From Jannaschia seohaensis (lineage in GTDB: Bacteria > Pseudomonadota > Alphaproteobacteria > Rhodobacterales > Rhodobacteraceae): DNA of 64,000 nt. The stretch spans positions 372,001-436,000 of the forward strand of contig NZ_UETC01000002.1 in the NCBI RefSeq assembly GCF_900116765.1. The letters run 5' to 3'. The notes below the pieces were generated by a model. That model made no database searches. It saw only the letters and a program-made list of their open reading frames with translations, and was not told the DNA's origin. How positions within the stretch are numbered: the first letter of the stretch is position 1; every line of letters begins with the position of its first letter. The position numbers and the translations under genes are program-made. Shown piece after piece: positions 37,949 through 48,001 of the stretch.

Positions 37949-40900
37949 CCGGCATCATCGATTGGGCGGCGGGCCGGGCCCGCATGGTTCTGGCCTTCGT
38001 GGTGCTGTCCATCGTGGCAGGCACCGTGGCCTATGTCTCGCTCCCCAAGGAGGGCGAGCCGGATATCGACATCCCCGGCATCTTCATCACCGTGCCCTTC
38101 CCCGGGATCAGCGCGGTCGATGCGGAAAAGCTGCTGATCAAGCCGATGGAGACCGAGCTCAAGGAGGTCGACGGGCTCAAGACCATGACCGCCACCGCCG
38201 CCGAGGGCGCGGCGCTGATGTTCCTGGAGTTCGAGTTCGGCTGGGACAAGTCCGCCACCATCGCCGATGTCCGCGACAAGATGAACAACGCCGAGGCGCA
38301 GTTTCCCGACGGCGCGGACCAATACGTGATCGACGAGATCAACTTTTCGGAATTCCCGATCCTGATCATCTCGCTCTCGGGCCAGGCGCCCGAGCGCACG
38401 CTGCTGCGTCTCGCCAACGACATGCAGACCCGGCTGGAGGGGATGCCCGCCATCCTGGAGGCCGGGCTCGCCGGCCATCGCGACGAGATGCTGGAGGTGC
38501 TGATCGACCCGCTCGCGCTGGAGGCCTACAACGTCACGGCGGGCGAGTTGATCAACGTCGTCGCCAACAACAACCTGCTGGTGGCGGCGGGCGAGGCGCG
38601 CAGCGCGACAGGCTCCTTCGCGGTCAAGCTGCCCTCGTCCTTCGACAAGCCCCAGGATGTCTACGACCTGCCGGTCAAGACCGATGGCGACCGGATCATC
38701 ACGCTGGGCGATCTGGCGACGATCAATCTGACCTTCCAGGACCGCGAGGGCACGGCGCGCTACAACGGGGACACCACGGTCGCGTTGCAGGTGGTCAAGC
38801 GGAAGGGCTTCAACATCATCGAGACCGCCGCCGAGGTCCGCGCCGAGGTCGAGCGGGAGGTCGCCGCCTGGCCCGACGAACTGCAACAGGCCGTCCATGT
38901 CGAGGTGACGATGGACCAGTCGCGCACCGTCCGCTCCATGGTGTCGCAGCTGGAAGGCTCGGTCCTGACCGCCATCGCGCTCGTGATGATCGTCGTGCTT
39001 GCGACGCTCGGCACCCGCTCGGCGCTGCTGGTGGGCTTCGCGATCCCGACCTCGTTCCTGCTGGCCTTCGCGATCATGGGCGCGGCGGGGCTGACGATCT
39101 CGAACATCGTGATGTTCGGCCTGATCCTCGCCGTGGGGATGCTGGTCGATGGCGCCATCGTCGTCACCGAATATGCCGACAAGCGTATCTCCGAAGGCGC
39201 GGGCCCGATGGACGCCTATACCAAGGCGGCCAAGCGGATGTTCTGGCCGGTCGTCTCATCCACGGCGACCACGCTCTGCGCCTTCCTGCCGATGCTCTTC
39301 TGGCCCGGCGTGCCGGGCGAGTTCATGGGGATGCTGCCCGTCACCCTGATCTTCGTTCTGTCGGCCTCGCTGGTGGTGGCGCTGGTCTACCTGCCGGTGC
39401 TGGGCGGCGTCTTCGGCCGCGTCTCCCGCCGGATCGAGCGTGTGTCGAACGCGCTGCGCCGGACCCTGCCTTGGGTGCTGCGCGTGACGCTCACGGCGGG
39501 CGTGGCCTGGATCATGGCCGTGGCGATCCTACAGACGCTCAACCCGCAGCTGCTGCTCCCCGAGACGGAGCCCGGCTCCGTCACCGCCGCGATCCCCGGC
39601 GCGCTGGCCTTTCTCGCAAGCTGCCTCGTGCTTTCGGCTCTGCTGGGTTCGATCACCTGGCAACGGCGGCCGCGGCGGGTGCAGGCGGGCTATCGCCGCT
39701 CTCTCTTCGGCCATGTCGTGAACCTGATCGTCGGCAATCCGATCGGGCCAGTGGTCGCCATCGCGTCGGTCGGCGCGGTGGTGGTGTCGGTATTCATGTA
39801 TTTCGGCACCCACAACAACGGCGTGGAGTTCTTCGTCGAAAGCGAGCTGGAGCAGGCCAATGTCTATGTCCGCGCCCGCGGCAACCTCTCGCTGGAGGAG
39901 CAGGACGCGCTGCTGCGCCGCGCCGAGCGGATCGTTCTGGAGACGCCCGGCATCCAGTCCGCCTTCGCCTTCGCGGGCGACGGGGGGCTCAACACCGGCG
40001 GCCCGGGCGGCGGCGGCGGGCCCTCGGACACGATCGGTCAGATCCAGATCGAGATGGTCCCGTGGGAGGACCGCCCCACCATCCCCGAACCGTGGTTCGA
40101 TATCTTGGGCTTCACGGTCCACACCCAGGTCGTGGACCCGGCTTATGACGGCGACGCAATCGCCGACGCTCTGCTGGCCCGCCTGCGGGAACTGCCGGGC
40201 GTCAAGATCGACCTGTCGGCCAACAATCGCGGCCCGGCCCAGGGCAAGCCCGTCCATCTGCGCCTCAAGGGCGAGAACTGGGAGGAGTTGCAGCAGGCGA
40301 CCCGCGGCATGGTCGAGGTCTTCGGCGACACGCCGGGGCTGATCGACATCGAGGACACGCTCCCCCTGCCCGGTATCGACTGGGAGATCGACGTCGACGT
40401 CGAGAAGGCCGGCCGCTTCGGTGCCGACGTGGCCACCGTGGGCGCGATGGTGCAGCTGGTGACGCGGGGCATCCTGCTCGACACGATGCGCGTGCCCTCC
40501 TCGGACGAGGAGATCGACATCCGCGTCCGCCTGCCCGAAGAGGACCGGGTGCTCTCGACGCTCGACACGCTCAAGGTCCGCACCGCCGACGGGCTCGTCC
40601 CCCTCGCCAACTTCATCACGCGCCGCCCCGTACCCCAGCTGGCCCAGATCGACCGGGCCGACGGAGAGCGCTATTTCGACATCAAGGCGGACGTGGCCCC
40701 GGACCTCGTGGCCGTGACCCTCGACGAGGCGCCGCTGGGCGTCTTGCGCGAATTGCCCGAGGGCGCGGAGGCCCCCCTCACCGCCCCTGACGGCAAAGTC
40801 TACCGGATCGTCGCGGCCGAGGCCCCCCAGACCCTGACCGAGGCCGTGCGGGCCGGAGACGCCACGATCCTGCCCGTGACCGCCAGTGAACGGATCTCGG

Positions 40901-41718
40901 TGCTGACCGACGCGCTCGAGTCCGGCAAGCTGCTGCCCGCCTCCGTCGCCTGGGAATGGACCGGCGACCAGGAAGAGCAGGCCGAATCGGGCGCCTTCCT
41001 GATGAAGGCCTTCGCCGGCGCGCTGGGGCTGATGTTCATCATCCTGCTGGCTCAGTTCAATTCGATCTACAACTCGGTGCTGGTCCTGATCGCGGTGGTG
41101 CTGTCCACCACCGGCGTACTGGTGGGGATGCTGGTCATGGACCAGGCCTTCTCGATCATCATGACCGGGACCGGCATCGTCGCCCTGGCCGGGATCGTGG
41201 TGAACAACAACATCGTGCTGATCGACACCTACCAGGAGTATTCCCGCTACATGCCGCGGATCGAGGCGATCACCCGCACCGCCGAGGACCGCATCCGCCC
41301 CGTGCTGCTGACGACGCTGACGACGATGGCGGGCCTTGCGCCGATGATGTTCGGATTGTCTGTGGACTTCATCGGCGGCGGCTACTCCATCGGCTCGCCC
41401 ACGGCGCTGTGGTGGATCCAGCTGGCCACGGCGGTGGTCTGGGGCCTGGGCGTGGCCACGGTGCTGACGCTGCTCTTCACGCCAGCGATGCTGGCCGCGC
41501 GCGTCTGGGTCGTGACCTATGCGTTGGCGCTGTCGCGGCTGGTGGGGCGGATGGGCTTTGGCCGGGCCAGCCGCGCGGGCCGCGACTGGGCGCTGCGCCG
41601 CAAGGCGCGGCGGGTCGAGGCGCCGATCCTGCTCTGGGCGGACGAGGACGAGGTGGACGCCGCCGCGCCGGGCCCGCAGCCGAAGCTCCCCTACCCGCCG
41701 CTTCGCGCCGCGGAATGA
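37945..41718 (+). CDS. RND efflux pump permease, AcrB/HAE1-like
   Basis: 1257-residue proton-driven exporter, longer than AcrB (1049). The order is a helix, porter loop, helices 2-6 (VLTAIALVMIVVLATLGTR, FGLILAVGMLVDGAIVV), a second porter loop and C-terminal helices (LGLMFIILLAQFNSIYNSV, ATVLTLLFTPAMLAARVW). The helix-4 proton-relay pair DD of AcrB is D402-G403 here, as in a divergent RND subgroup. An extra loop rich in Gly (about residues 680-700) and a long tail explain the added length. Substrates unknown; probably drugs, lipids or metals. Confidence 0.94.
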   Translation: MTGIIDWAAGRARMVLAFVVLSIVAGTVAYVSLPKEGEPDIDIPGIFITVPFPGISAVDAEKLLIKPMETELKEVDGLKTMTATAAEGAALMFLEFEFGWDKSATIADVRDKMNNAEAQFPDGADQYVIDEINFSEFPILIISLSGQAPERTLLRLANDMQTRLEGMPAILEAGLAGHRDEMLEVLIDPLALEAYNVTAGELINVVANNNLLVAAGEARSATGSFAVKLPSSFDKPQDVYDLPVKTDGDRIITLGDLATINLTFQDREGTARYNGDTTVALQVVKRKGFNIIETAAEVRAEVEREVAAWPDELQQAVHVEVTMDQSRTVRSMVSQLEGSVLTAIALVMIVVLATLGTRSALLVGFAIPTSFLLAFAIMGAAGLTISNIVMFGLILAVGMLVDGAIVVTEYADKRISEGAGPMDAYTKAAKRMFWPVVSSTATTLCAFLPMLFWPGVPGEFMGMLPVTLIFVLSASLVVALVYLPVLGGVFGRVSRRIERVSNALRRTLPWVLRVTLTAGVAWIMAVAILQTLNPQLLLPETEPGSVTAAIPGALAFLASCLVLSALLGSITWQRRPRRVQAGYRRSLFGHVVNLIVGNPIGPVVAIASVGAVVVSVFMYFGTHNNGVEFFVESELEQANVYVRARGNLSLEEQDALLRRAERIVLETPGIQSAFAFAGDGGLNTGGPGGGGGPSDTIGQIQIEMVPWEDRPTIPEPWFDILGFTVHTQVVDPAYDGDAIADALLARLRELPGVKIDLSANNRGPAQGKPVHLRLKGENWEELQQATRGMVEVFGDTPGLIDIEDTLPLPGIDWEIDVDVEKAGRFGADVATVGAMVQLVTRGILLDTMRVPSSDEEIDIRVRLPEEDRVLSTLDTLKVRTADGLVPLANFITRRPVPQLAQIDRADGERYFDIKADVAPDLVAVTLDEAPLGVLRELPEGAEAPLTAPDGKVYRIVAAEAPQTLTEAVRAGDATILPVTASERISVLTDALESGKLLPASVAWEWTGDQEEQAESGAFLMKAFAGALGLMFIILLAQFNSIYNSVLVLIAVVLSTTGVLVGMLVMDQAFSIIMTGTGIVALAGIVVNNNIVLIDTYQEYSRYMPRIEAITRTAEDRIRPVLLTTLTTMAGLAPMMFGLSVDFIGGGYSIGSPTALWWIQLATAVVWGLGVATVLTLLFTPAMLAARVWVVTYALALSRLVGRMGFGRASRAGRDWALRRKARRVEAPILLWADEDEVDAAAPGPQPKLPYPPLRAAE

Positions 41719-42054
41719 CCCGAGGCCCCGTCCCCTGCGCCCGGACGGGGCGCGGGGGACGGGACTATTGCCCCCCCGCATGCTAGGCCCATCCGCCGCA
41801 CGCGCGCCCTGGCCCAGCCTCGCCACCTCTGGACTGACGTGGCGGCATCCCGGTCAACTCGTGCCGCATCGTCCCCGCGCGCCGATGCGGCGCGCCTCGT
41901 GGCGCTCGTGGCCGCTCAGCAACGATTGGCGTCTCCTCACCCGAGACGCCCGGAAAGGGGGCAATCCGCGAATTCCGGATCGACCAAAGGCGCGCCCCCA
42001 ATCCTAATTTTCTTTCTTTCTGAGCCAGATCGCACTTTTTCTGCGTCTGCATCA
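41719..42054. other. Gap after the RND operon
   Basis: 336 bases with no supported gene. The first part is GC-rich; from about 42005 it becomes pyrimidine-rich (TTTTCTTTCTTTCTGAG), just upstream of the sRNA promoter. Confidence 0.5.
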
Positions 42055-42082
42055 TTGACCGTTCTGCGCCGCAGCTTAGAAC
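42055..42082 (+). promoter_or_regulatory. Promoter of the Cuckoo-type sRNA
   Basis: TTGACC (42055-42060) and TAGAAC (42077-42082) with a 16-base spacer, predicting a start near 42089, just upstream of the first hairpin. Confidence 0.5.
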
Positions 42083-42089
42083 TAGTCAC

Positions 42090-42180
42090 ATCGAAGCGAC
42101 GGACCTCTCCTCCTCCCTGGTCGCGCCGCTTCGCGGAAGTCCGCGGTCTCGCCCTCCTCCTCCTCCCTGGGCGAGACCGC
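42090..42180 (+). ncRNA. Cuckoo/CcsR-family sRNA with two anti-Shine-Dalgarno hairpin loops
   Basis: Two hairpins whose loops both carry CCTCCTCCC (42109-42117 and 42159-42167). Hairpin 1: GCGAC (42096-42100) pairs with GTCGC (42120-42124). Hairpin 2: a perfect 12-bp stem, GCGGTCTCGCCC (42143-42154) with GGGCGAGACCGC (42169-42180), around a 14-base loop. A small hairpin (CCGC-TTC-GCGG) lies between. Two stem-loops with CCUCCUCCC is the definition of the Cuckoo RNA family, which includes the stress-induced CcsR1-4 of Rhodobacter sphaeroides. The loops can pair with ribosome-binding sites or sequester factors. No CcaF1/DUF1127 gene, the usual upstream partner, is seen. The 3' end is not sharply defined. 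Confidence 0.75.
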
Positions 42181-42237
42181 AACTTCCTAAGCCTTCATCT
42201 TTACAATCGGTTGGACCCACTAGCGCGTTGGGCTGGT

Positions 42238-42327
42238 ATGACGCAGAAGCCCAAGCCGCCCGCTCGTCCCAGTCCTGGCCGCCCCAAGCCGAAGCCGGTG
42301 CGCTTCAGCGATTGGGCCGCGATCTAG
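42238..42327 (+). CDS. Possible 29-residue basic peptide
   Basis: An ATG frame encoding MTQKPKPPARPSPGRPKPKP followed by VRFSDWAAI. It is Lys/Pro-rich, with a hydrophobic end. There is no clear ribosome site. It lies just downstream of the sRNA and 39 bases before the TfoX-like gene. Low confidence. Confidence 0.25.
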   Translation: MTQKPKPPARPSPGRPKPKPVRFSDWAAI

Positions 42328-42366
42328 GGCTGGACGAAATCGCGCGGGCCGGGGCCTAATCGGGCC

Positions 42367-42720
42367 ATGCCGTCCCGCACGCCGATAACCGCCCTGCCCG
42401 GCCTGGGCCCCGCCTTCGAGGCGGAATGCCGCCGCGCGGGGATCGACTCGGCCGAGGCGCTTCGGGCGCTGGGCACCGACGCCGCCTATGCGCGGCTGCT
42501 GGCCGCCGGGACGCGGCCGCATTTCATCGGCTTCTACGTGATCGAGATGGCGCTCCAGGGCCGCCCTTGGAACGATTGTCACGGCGAAGAGAAGGCCGCC
42601 CTGCGCCGCCGCTTCGACGCGCTGAAAGCCGCGGGTCCGAGCGCGACGGAGGACGCGGCTTTCGAGGCGATGATGGATGCAATCGGGGTGATCGACCCCG
42701 CCCGTCAGCGCGACGTGTAG
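42367..42720 (+). CDS. TfoX C-terminal-domain (helix-hairpin-helix) protein
   Basis: 117 residues. ITALPGLGPAFEAECRRAGI, then LRALGTDAAYARLLAAG and PHFIGFYVIEMALQGRPW match the TfoX/Sxy C-terminal domain; the N-terminal domain of Sxy is missing. It could bind DNA or protein through the HhH. Its 3' end overlaps the opposite-strand gene end by 16 bases. Confidence 0.8.
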   Translation: MPSRTPITALPGLGPAFEAECRRAGIDSAEALRALGTDAAYARLLAAGTRPHFIGFYVIEMALQGRPWNDCHGEEKAALRRRFDALKAAGPSATEDAAFEAMMDAIGVIDPARQRDV

Positions 42721-43715
42721 ATCACACCCTTCAGGCGGCGCGGCGAGTCGTTCGTCCAGATCGCCTGGGACTGGTAGTCCCCTTGCAAGGTGCGGGGCCC
42801 GCGATGCGGGTTGAGCCGCCCGTCGTCCCAGGCCGTCCTGTAGCCGCGCGGCGGCGTGCTGACATCGAAGGTGGTGCGGGCGGCGGGGACGACGACGACC
42901 TGCGGCCGCTCCGCGATTTCGGCGGGCAGGCGCGTCACGATCTCGCCGCCGGGTCGCCCGCAGTCACCGACGCAGTCGCGCGGGGCCGGCGCGGCGATCC
43001 CGGCGACCCCCACCGCGCGATTGGGAGAGGGCGTCTCCGCGTCGATCCGAACGGCACCGGCCGGGGGTGTGAAGCGGGTCACGACCTGCTCATTGGCGCG
43101 GAGCGGGCGGGAGGCGGTGAAGTACCGTTGCGTCTCAGCAGGCGCGACCGTCACGGCGGCCGCCGTCAGAGCCGGAGTGGAGGCCGAGGTCAGCGCCTCC
43201 GTGCAGCCGGGGATATAGCGCGCCGATAGAGCCGAGGCACCGCAGCCGGGCGGGAGGTTGGCGGCCTGCATCGGCATCGCGGCCTGGGGCGCAGGCTGCG
43301 CCATGGCGGCCGGCCGGGTCATGGGGGCGGCCCGCATCGGCGCCGGAGCGGCGGTGCGGAGCGGTTGCGACGCCGGAGCCATGGGCGCGGGACGCGCGGC
43401 CTCGATCTCGCGCGGCGCGGCGGGCGCCGGCGTGCGGCGGATCACCGGCGCGGTGGCCCGCACCGGCGGCGTGGCCGCGCTTGGCCGCGCCCCGCAGACA
43501 GGCGTGCGGTCGCGATTCACGCGCGGCACCCAGCGGGTGTTGCCGTCGATCCCGGTGCGGATGAAAACGCAGCCCGTGCTGTCGACGAACTGATCGCCGC
43601 GGAACGTCTCCGGAGGCGTCTCGGCCGGCCCGGCGAATTGCGCCAGGGCGGGTCCGGCCCACAAGCTTCCCCCGAGCAGAAGGCAGACCCCCAGGCGGCG
43701 TGCGGCACGAATCAT
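42705..43715 (-). CDS. Exported Pro/Ala-rich protein of unknown function
   Basis: 336 residues. Signal peptide with an ALAQF cleavage site near residue 26. The mature N-terminus has STGCVFIRTGIDGNTRWVPR, common to several Rhodobacterales envelope proteins with a C-terminal SPOR domain. The middle is low-complexity Ala/Pro/Met/Arg, followed by a region with paired cysteines (LPPGCGASALSARYIPGC, DCVGDCGR). I do not see a clear SPOR domain. It probably acts in the periplasm or at the cell wall. Confidence 0.7.
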   Translation of the reverse strand: MIRAARRLGVCLLLGGSLWAGPALAQFAGPAETPPETFRGDQFVDSTGCVFIRTGIDGNTRWVPRVNRDRTPVCGARPSAATPPVRATAPVIRRTPAPAAPREIEAARPAPMAPASQPLRTAAPAPMRAAPMTRPAAMAQPAPQAAMPMQAANLPPGCGASALSARYIPGCTEALTSASTPALTAAAVTVAPAETQRYFTASRPLRANEQVVTRFTPPAGAVRIDAETPSPNRAVGVAGIAAPAPRDCVGDCGRPGGEIVTRLPAEIAERPQVVVVPAARTTFDVSTPPRGYRTAWDDGRLNPHRGPRTLQGDYQSQAIWTNDSPRRLKGVIYTSR

Positions 43716-43805
43716 GGCGAAAGTCTCCCAAGGGCGGCGGCTCCTAGGCGGAAATGTGGCGCGGACGAGGCGCCGGGTCCAGCGCCTCCCTCCGAGACAG
43801 ATTGT

Positions 43806-44435
43806 TTACTTCGTTCCGTACATCCGGTCGCCCGCGTCCCCCAATCCGGGCATGATGTAGCCTTTTTCGTTAAGCTTTTCGTCCACGGCGGCGGTCACGA
43901 TGGGCACGTCCGGGTGCGCCTCCTTCATGCGCGCGATCCCTTCGGGGGCCGCCAGCAGACAGAGGAACCGGATGTTCTTGGCCCCCGCCTCCTTGAGCTT
44001 GGTGACGGCCGCGGCGGAGGAATTGCCCGTGGCGAGCATCGGATCGACGGTGATGACCAGGCGCTCGCCCAGAAGTTCCGGCACCTTGAAGTAGTATTCC
44101 ACCGGCTGCAGCGTCTTCTCGTCGCGGTAGAGTCCGATGAAGCCCACACGGGCGGACGGCACGAGTTCCAGGATGCCGTCCAACAGCCCATTGCCCGCCC
44201 GCAGGATCGACACGAGGGCGAGTTTCCGCCCGGCCAGCACAGGCGCATCCATCGGCGCGAGCGGCGTCTCGATCCGTTTTTGCTCCATCGGCAATTCGCG
44301 CGTGACCTCATAGGCCAGCAGCTGGCTGATCTCGCGCAGGAGTTGGCGGAAAACGGCCGTGGGCGTCTCCGCTTCGCGCATCAGCGTCAGTTTGTGCTGG
44401 ACCAGCGGATGAGTGACGACGGTGAGATGATCCAT
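43806..44435 (-). CDS. upp: Uracil phosphoribosyltransferase
   Basis: 209-residue salvage enzyme joining uracil with PRPP to UMP. Landmarks: [34 protein letters not shown] and the PRPP loop [11 protein letters not shown], with [12 protein letters not shown] at the end. ATG at 44433-44435. Last gene of the salvage run; a 124-base gap with a hairpin separates it from add. Confidence 0.97.
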   Translation of the reverse strand: MDHLTVVTHPLVQHKLTLMREAETPTAVFRQLLREISQLLAYEVTRELPMEQKRIETPLAPMDAPVLAGRKLALVSILRAGNGLLDGILELVPSARVGFIGLYRDEKTLQPVEYYFKVPELLGERLVITVDPMLATGNSSAAAVTKLKEAGAKNIRFLCLLAAPEGIARMKEAHPDVPIVTAAVDEKLNEKGYIMPGLGDAGDRMYGTK

Positions 44436-44481
44436 GATGGGTGCTCCATTCGGGGCGGTCCGCCCGGTGTCGAGGCCGGGA

Positions 44482-44499
44482 CCGGGGGCCAGCCCCCGG
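44482..44499. terminator. GC hairpin between add and upp
   Basis: CCGGGGG (44482-44488) and CCCCCGG (44493-44499) around CCAG, followed by CCCCCGGGATATTTATAC. This GC hairpin plus ATATTTAT pattern looks like a dispersed Rhodobacterales intergenic repeat. It may give partial termination before upp. Confidence 0.5.
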
Positions 44500-44559
44500 A
44501 CCCCCGGGATATTTATACAGGGAAGAAAGACAGAGGTGTCGAGGTCGGTTGAGGTGAGG

Positions 44560-45522
44560 TCAGGCGTCCAGGCGATCGAGCAGGCGTTGGCGGGTGGTGG
44601 CATCGCAAAACGCGGCCTGAGCGGCGGTGCGGGCGATGTCGGCGAAGAGGCTCTCGTCCCAGTCGAAGGCGGCGTTGAGCGCGGCGTATTCCGCCTCCAT
44701 CGTGGTATGGAAGAAGGGCGGGTCGTCGGTGGAGACCGTCAGCGCCACGCCTCGGGCGCGCAGGCGCTCGATCGGGTGCCGGCGGATATCCGGGTAGAGC
44801 CCGAGCACGACATTGGAGCCGGGACAGACCTCCAGCACGATCCCGTCCTCGGCCAACCGGTCGACCAGGGCGTCATCCTCGATGGCGCGCACGCCATGAC
44901 CGATGCGAGTGACGCGCAGGTCGTCCAGCGCCTGGCGGACACTTTCGGGCCCGCCGAACTCGCCCGCATGGGTGGTCAGGCCGAGCCCCGCCTCGCGGGC
45001 GCAATCGAAGGCCCAGGCGAAATCGCCCTGACTGCCGATCGCCTCGTTGCCGCCCATGCCGAATCCGGTGACGAAATCGCCCGCGGTCTCGGCCGCGCAG
45101 AGCGCTGTCTGCCGCGCGCTGTCGGGGCCAAAATGGCGGATGCAGGTAACGATGCCGCGCATCTCGACCTCGGGCACCTCGGCGGCCCCCTCCCGGATGG
45201 CGGCGAGGTAGTCGCGCCAAGCCGCGAGGTCGCGGCCGCCGCAGAAATCGGGGCTGAGGAAGGCCTCGGTGTAGATCACGCCGTTCTCGGCCGATTGCTC
45301 CAGCACGGCGCGGGTGAGACGGCGGTAGTCGTCGGGGGTCTGCAGAACTTCGGTCGCGGCCTCGTAGACCTGCAGGAAATGGCCGAAATCCCGGAAGGCG
45401 TAGTGGCCTCTGGCGTCGAAGACGCCTGTGAGGTCGATCTTCTTCTCAGCGGCGAGGCCGCGGATGAAGGCGGGGGGCGCGGCGCCTTCCAGATGCAGGT
45501 GAAGCTCGATCTTGGGGGTCAC
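44560..45522 (-). CDS. add: Adenosine deaminase
   Basis: 320-residue zinc hydrolase that converts (deoxy)adenosine to (deoxy)inosine. Zinc and catalytic motifs: [33 protein letters not shown] and [11 protein letters not shown]. The start is a GTG at 45520-45522, overlapping the deoB stop as GTGA, which sets the start by coupling and by the family N-terminus. Confidence 0.93.
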   Translation of the reverse strand: MTPKIELHLHLEGAAPPAFIRGLAAEKKIDLTGVFDARGHYAFRDFGHFLQVYEAATEVLQTPDDYRRLTRAVLEQSAENGVIYTEAFLSPDFCGGRDLAAWRDYLAAIREGAAEVPEVEMRGIVTCIRHFGPDSARQTALCAAETAGDFVTGFGMGGNEAIGSQGDFAWAFDCAREAGLGLTTHAGEFGGPESVRQALDDLRVTRIGHGVRAIEDDALVDRLAEDGIVLEVCPGSNVVLGLYPDIRRHPIERLRARGVALTVSTDDPPFFHTTMEAEYAALNAAFDWDESLFADIARTAAQAAFCDATTRQRLLDRLDA

Positions 45523-46691
45523 AGGGCGCTCCTTCCGGGGCCGACCGGCGGCACGCCCAGATGGGCGCAGACCGTGGCGGCGATATCGGCGAAGGCCATC
45601 TCGCCCCATTCGCCCGTGGCGCCCGCCGCGACCACGGGCACCCGCTCCCGCGTGTGGTCGGTGCCGCGCCAGGTCGGGTCGTTGCCGTGATCGGCGGTGA
45701 AGATCATCAGGTCGCCGGGGCGGAGCGCGTCGAGGATGGGCGGCAGGCAGGCGTCGAACCATTCCAGGTGCCCGGCATAGCCCAGCACATCGCGGCGGTG
45801 ACCGTAAAGGCTGTCGAACTCGACGAAATTGGCGAAGGTCAGGGAGCCGTCGGGCGCGTCGCGCACCGCGTCCTCCAGGTGGCGCATCAGAGCCGCGTCG
45901 GGCCCCTTCGCCACGCTGTCGATGCCCCGCATCGAGAAGATGTCACCGATCTTGCCGATGGCGTGGACCTTCCGCCCAGCCCCTTGCACCGCATCGCAAA
46001 GCGTCGGCGCGGGCGGCATGATAGCGAAATCCTTGCGGTTGGCGGTGCGGTGCCAAGGCCCCTCCCCGACGAAGGGCCGCGCGATCACGCGACCCACGCG
46101 CATCTCGTGCAGGGTGGGCGCGAGCGCGGCGCAGAGGGCGTAGAGGCGGTCCAGGCCGAAATGCTCCTCATGGGCGGCGATCTGGAAGACGCTGTCGACG
46201 GAGGTGTAGCAGATCGGCCAGCCGGTGCGGATATGGGCCTCGGCCTCCTCCTCGATTATGTTCGTCCCCGAGGCATGGCGGTTGCCGAGGATGCCGGCGG
46301 TGCCCGCGTGCTTTTCGACCAGCGCCACGATCTCGGGCGGGAAGCAGGGCTTGGTGTCCGGGAAATAGTGCCAGTCCCAGGGGACGGGCAGGCCCGCCAA
46401 CTCCCAATGGCCCGAGGGCGTGTCCTTGCCGGGGCTGACCTCGGTCGCCGCCCCCCAGGCGCCGGTGGGCACGGCGTCCAGTCCCGGCGTCTCGGCCCCC
46501 GAGGCGAGGCGCACGGCGGCGCCGAGGCCCAGACCGTCGAGCACGGGCATGGCCAGCGGCGCGCCGCGCAGGCCCGGCAGCGCCTGGGCGATATGGCCCA
46601 GCGTGTTGGCGCCCGCATCCCCGAACGCGGCCGCGTCCGGCGCGCCCCCGGCTCCGACCGAATCCATGACCACGAGAAAAGCGCGGCTCAT
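45519..46691 (-). CDS. deoB: Phosphopentomutase
   Basis: 390-residue alkaline-phosphatase-superfamily mutase interconverting (deoxy)ribose 1- and 5-phosphates. It starts [18 protein letters not shown] with the metal-binding Asp, and includes the region [12 protein letters not shown] and the C-terminal metal site [19 protein letters not shown]. It links nucleoside phosphorolysis to sugar catabolism. It overlaps deoA by four bases. Confidence 0.96.
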   Translation of the reverse strand: MSRAFLVVMDSVGAGGAPDAAAFGDAGANTLGHIAQALPGLRGAPLAMPVLDGLGLGAAVRLASGAETPGLDAVPTGAWGAATEVSPGKDTPSGHWELAGLPVPWDWHYFPDTKPCFPPEIVALVEKHAGTAGILGNRHASGTNIIEEEAEAHIRTGWPICYTSVDSVFQIAAHEEHFGLDRLYALCAALAPTLHEMRVGRVIARPFVGEGPWHRTANRKDFAIMPPAPTLCDAVQGAGRKVHAIGKIGDIFSMRGIDSVAKGPDAALMRHLEDAVRDAPDGSLTFANFVEFDSLYGHRRDVLGYAGHLEWFDACLPPILDALRPGDLMIFTADHGNDPTWRGTDHTRERVPVVAAGATGEWGEMAFADIAATVCAHLGVPPVGPGRSAL

Positions 46692-48001
46692 CTGAGCGTC
46701 TCCCGGATCAGCGGCGGCGGGGTGACGGCGCCGGGCGCGAAGCCGATGGCCGCCGCTACGCGGGCGGCGGCGCGCTCCGCAGACTCGCCGTCGGCAGCAT
46801 GGACCCGGGCCAGCGGCTGGCCCTCGCCCACCACCGAGCCCAGCGACACGATATGGCTGATGCCGACGGTCGGGTCGATGCGGTCGTCCTCCCGCAGGCG
46901 GCCACCGCCGAGCTCCACCACGGTCTCGCCCAGAGCTCGGGTGTCGATGCGGGCAACGACGCCCGGCCGGTCGGCGCGCAGCTCGGCTACGACGGGCGCG
47001 GCGGGCAGCCGGTCGCGCCAGCGCTCGGGGAAGTCGCCGGGTCCGCCTTGGGCCTTGACCATCCGCCCGAAGACCTCGGCCGCCTCACCCGAGGCCAGCG
47101 CGCGCGAGATGCGCTCCGCCCCGTCCTCCGCGTCCTGGGCCAGCCCGCCCAGCGCCAGCAACTCGCCGCCCAGCACCTGGGTCAGCGTCACCAGCCGCAG
47201 CGCGTCGCGCGCGCCGGGCTCCGTGAGGGCCTCCATGGCCGAGATCACCTCCAGGGCGTTGCCCGCGGAAGTGGCGGCAGGCTGGCTCATGTCGGTCAGC
47301 ACGGCCGAGGTCATCACGCCATTCGCTTGTGCCGTCTCCACCAGGGCGGCGGCCAGCGCGCGCGCCGCCGTCTCCTCCGTCATGAAGGCGCCGGAGCCAG
47401 TCTTGACGTCCAGCACCAGCGCCTCGGGCCCCTCGGCAAGTTTCTTGGAGAGGATGGAGGCGACGATCAGATCCAGGCTCTCGACGGTGCCGGTCACGTC
47501 GCGCACGGCATAAAGGCGCCGGTCGGCGGGCGCGATATCGGCGCTGGCGCCGACAATGGCGCAGCCGACGCGCGCGACGACGGATTGCAGCTCATCCACC
47601 TGCATCTCGGTCCGGAAACCGGGGATCGCGGCCAGCTTGTCCAGCGTCCCGCCGGTATGGCCCAGCCCGCGGCCGGAGATCATCGGCACATAGGCCCCGC
47701 AGGCCGCGAGCGCGGGCGCAAGCACCAGCGACACGCAATCGCCCACACCGCCGGTCGAGTGCTTGTCCACCACGGGCCCGTCGAGATCCCAATGCAGCAC
47801 CTCGCCCCCGTCCCGCATCGCGCGCGTCAGCGCGGCACGGTCCGGCGGGGCGAGCGGTGTGTGGCAGACGCCCATGGCGAAAGCCCCCGCCTGCGCGTCC
47901 GAGACGGAGCCATCGGCGAGGCCCTCGGCGAACTCCGTCAGCGCCCGCGCCCCCGGTGCCTCGCCCCGGCGCAACTGCAAGAGTGTGTCGCGCGCGCTCA
48001 C
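46688..48001 (-). CDS. deoA: Thymidine phosphorylase
   Basis: 437-residue enzyme that splits thymidine with phosphate. Signature [20 protein letters not shown], then [20 protein letters not shown] and [13 protein letters not shown]. The GTG start at 47999-48001 overlaps the cdd stop as GTGA; an earlier in-frame ATG is not family-like. Confidence 0.95.
   Translation of the reverse strand: MSARDTLLQLRRGEAPGARALTEFAEGLADGSVSDAQAGAFAMGVCHTPLAPPDRAALTRAMRDGGEVLHWDLDGPVVDKHSTGGVGDCVSLVLAPALAACGAYVPMISGRGLGHTGGTLDKLAAIPGFRTEMQVDELQSVVARVGCAIVGASADIAPADRRLYAVRDVTGTVESLDLIVASILSKKLAEGPEALVLDVKTGSGAFMTEETAARALAAALVETAQANGVMTSAVLTDMSQPAATSAGNALEVISAMEALTEPGARDALRLVTLTQVLGGELLALGGLAQDAEDGAERISRALASGEAAEVFGRMVKAQGGPGDFPERWRDRLPAAPVVAELRADRPGVVARIDTRALGETVVELGGGRLREDDRIDPTVGISHIVSLGSVVGEGQPLARVHAADGESAERAAARVAAAIGFAPGAVTPPPLIRETLR

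Noticed and set aside
39529-41826. 765-residue minus-strand frame opposite the RND pump
   Set aside because: Antisense artefact; low-complexity Arg/His/Gly composition and the sense strand encodes a well-defined pump.
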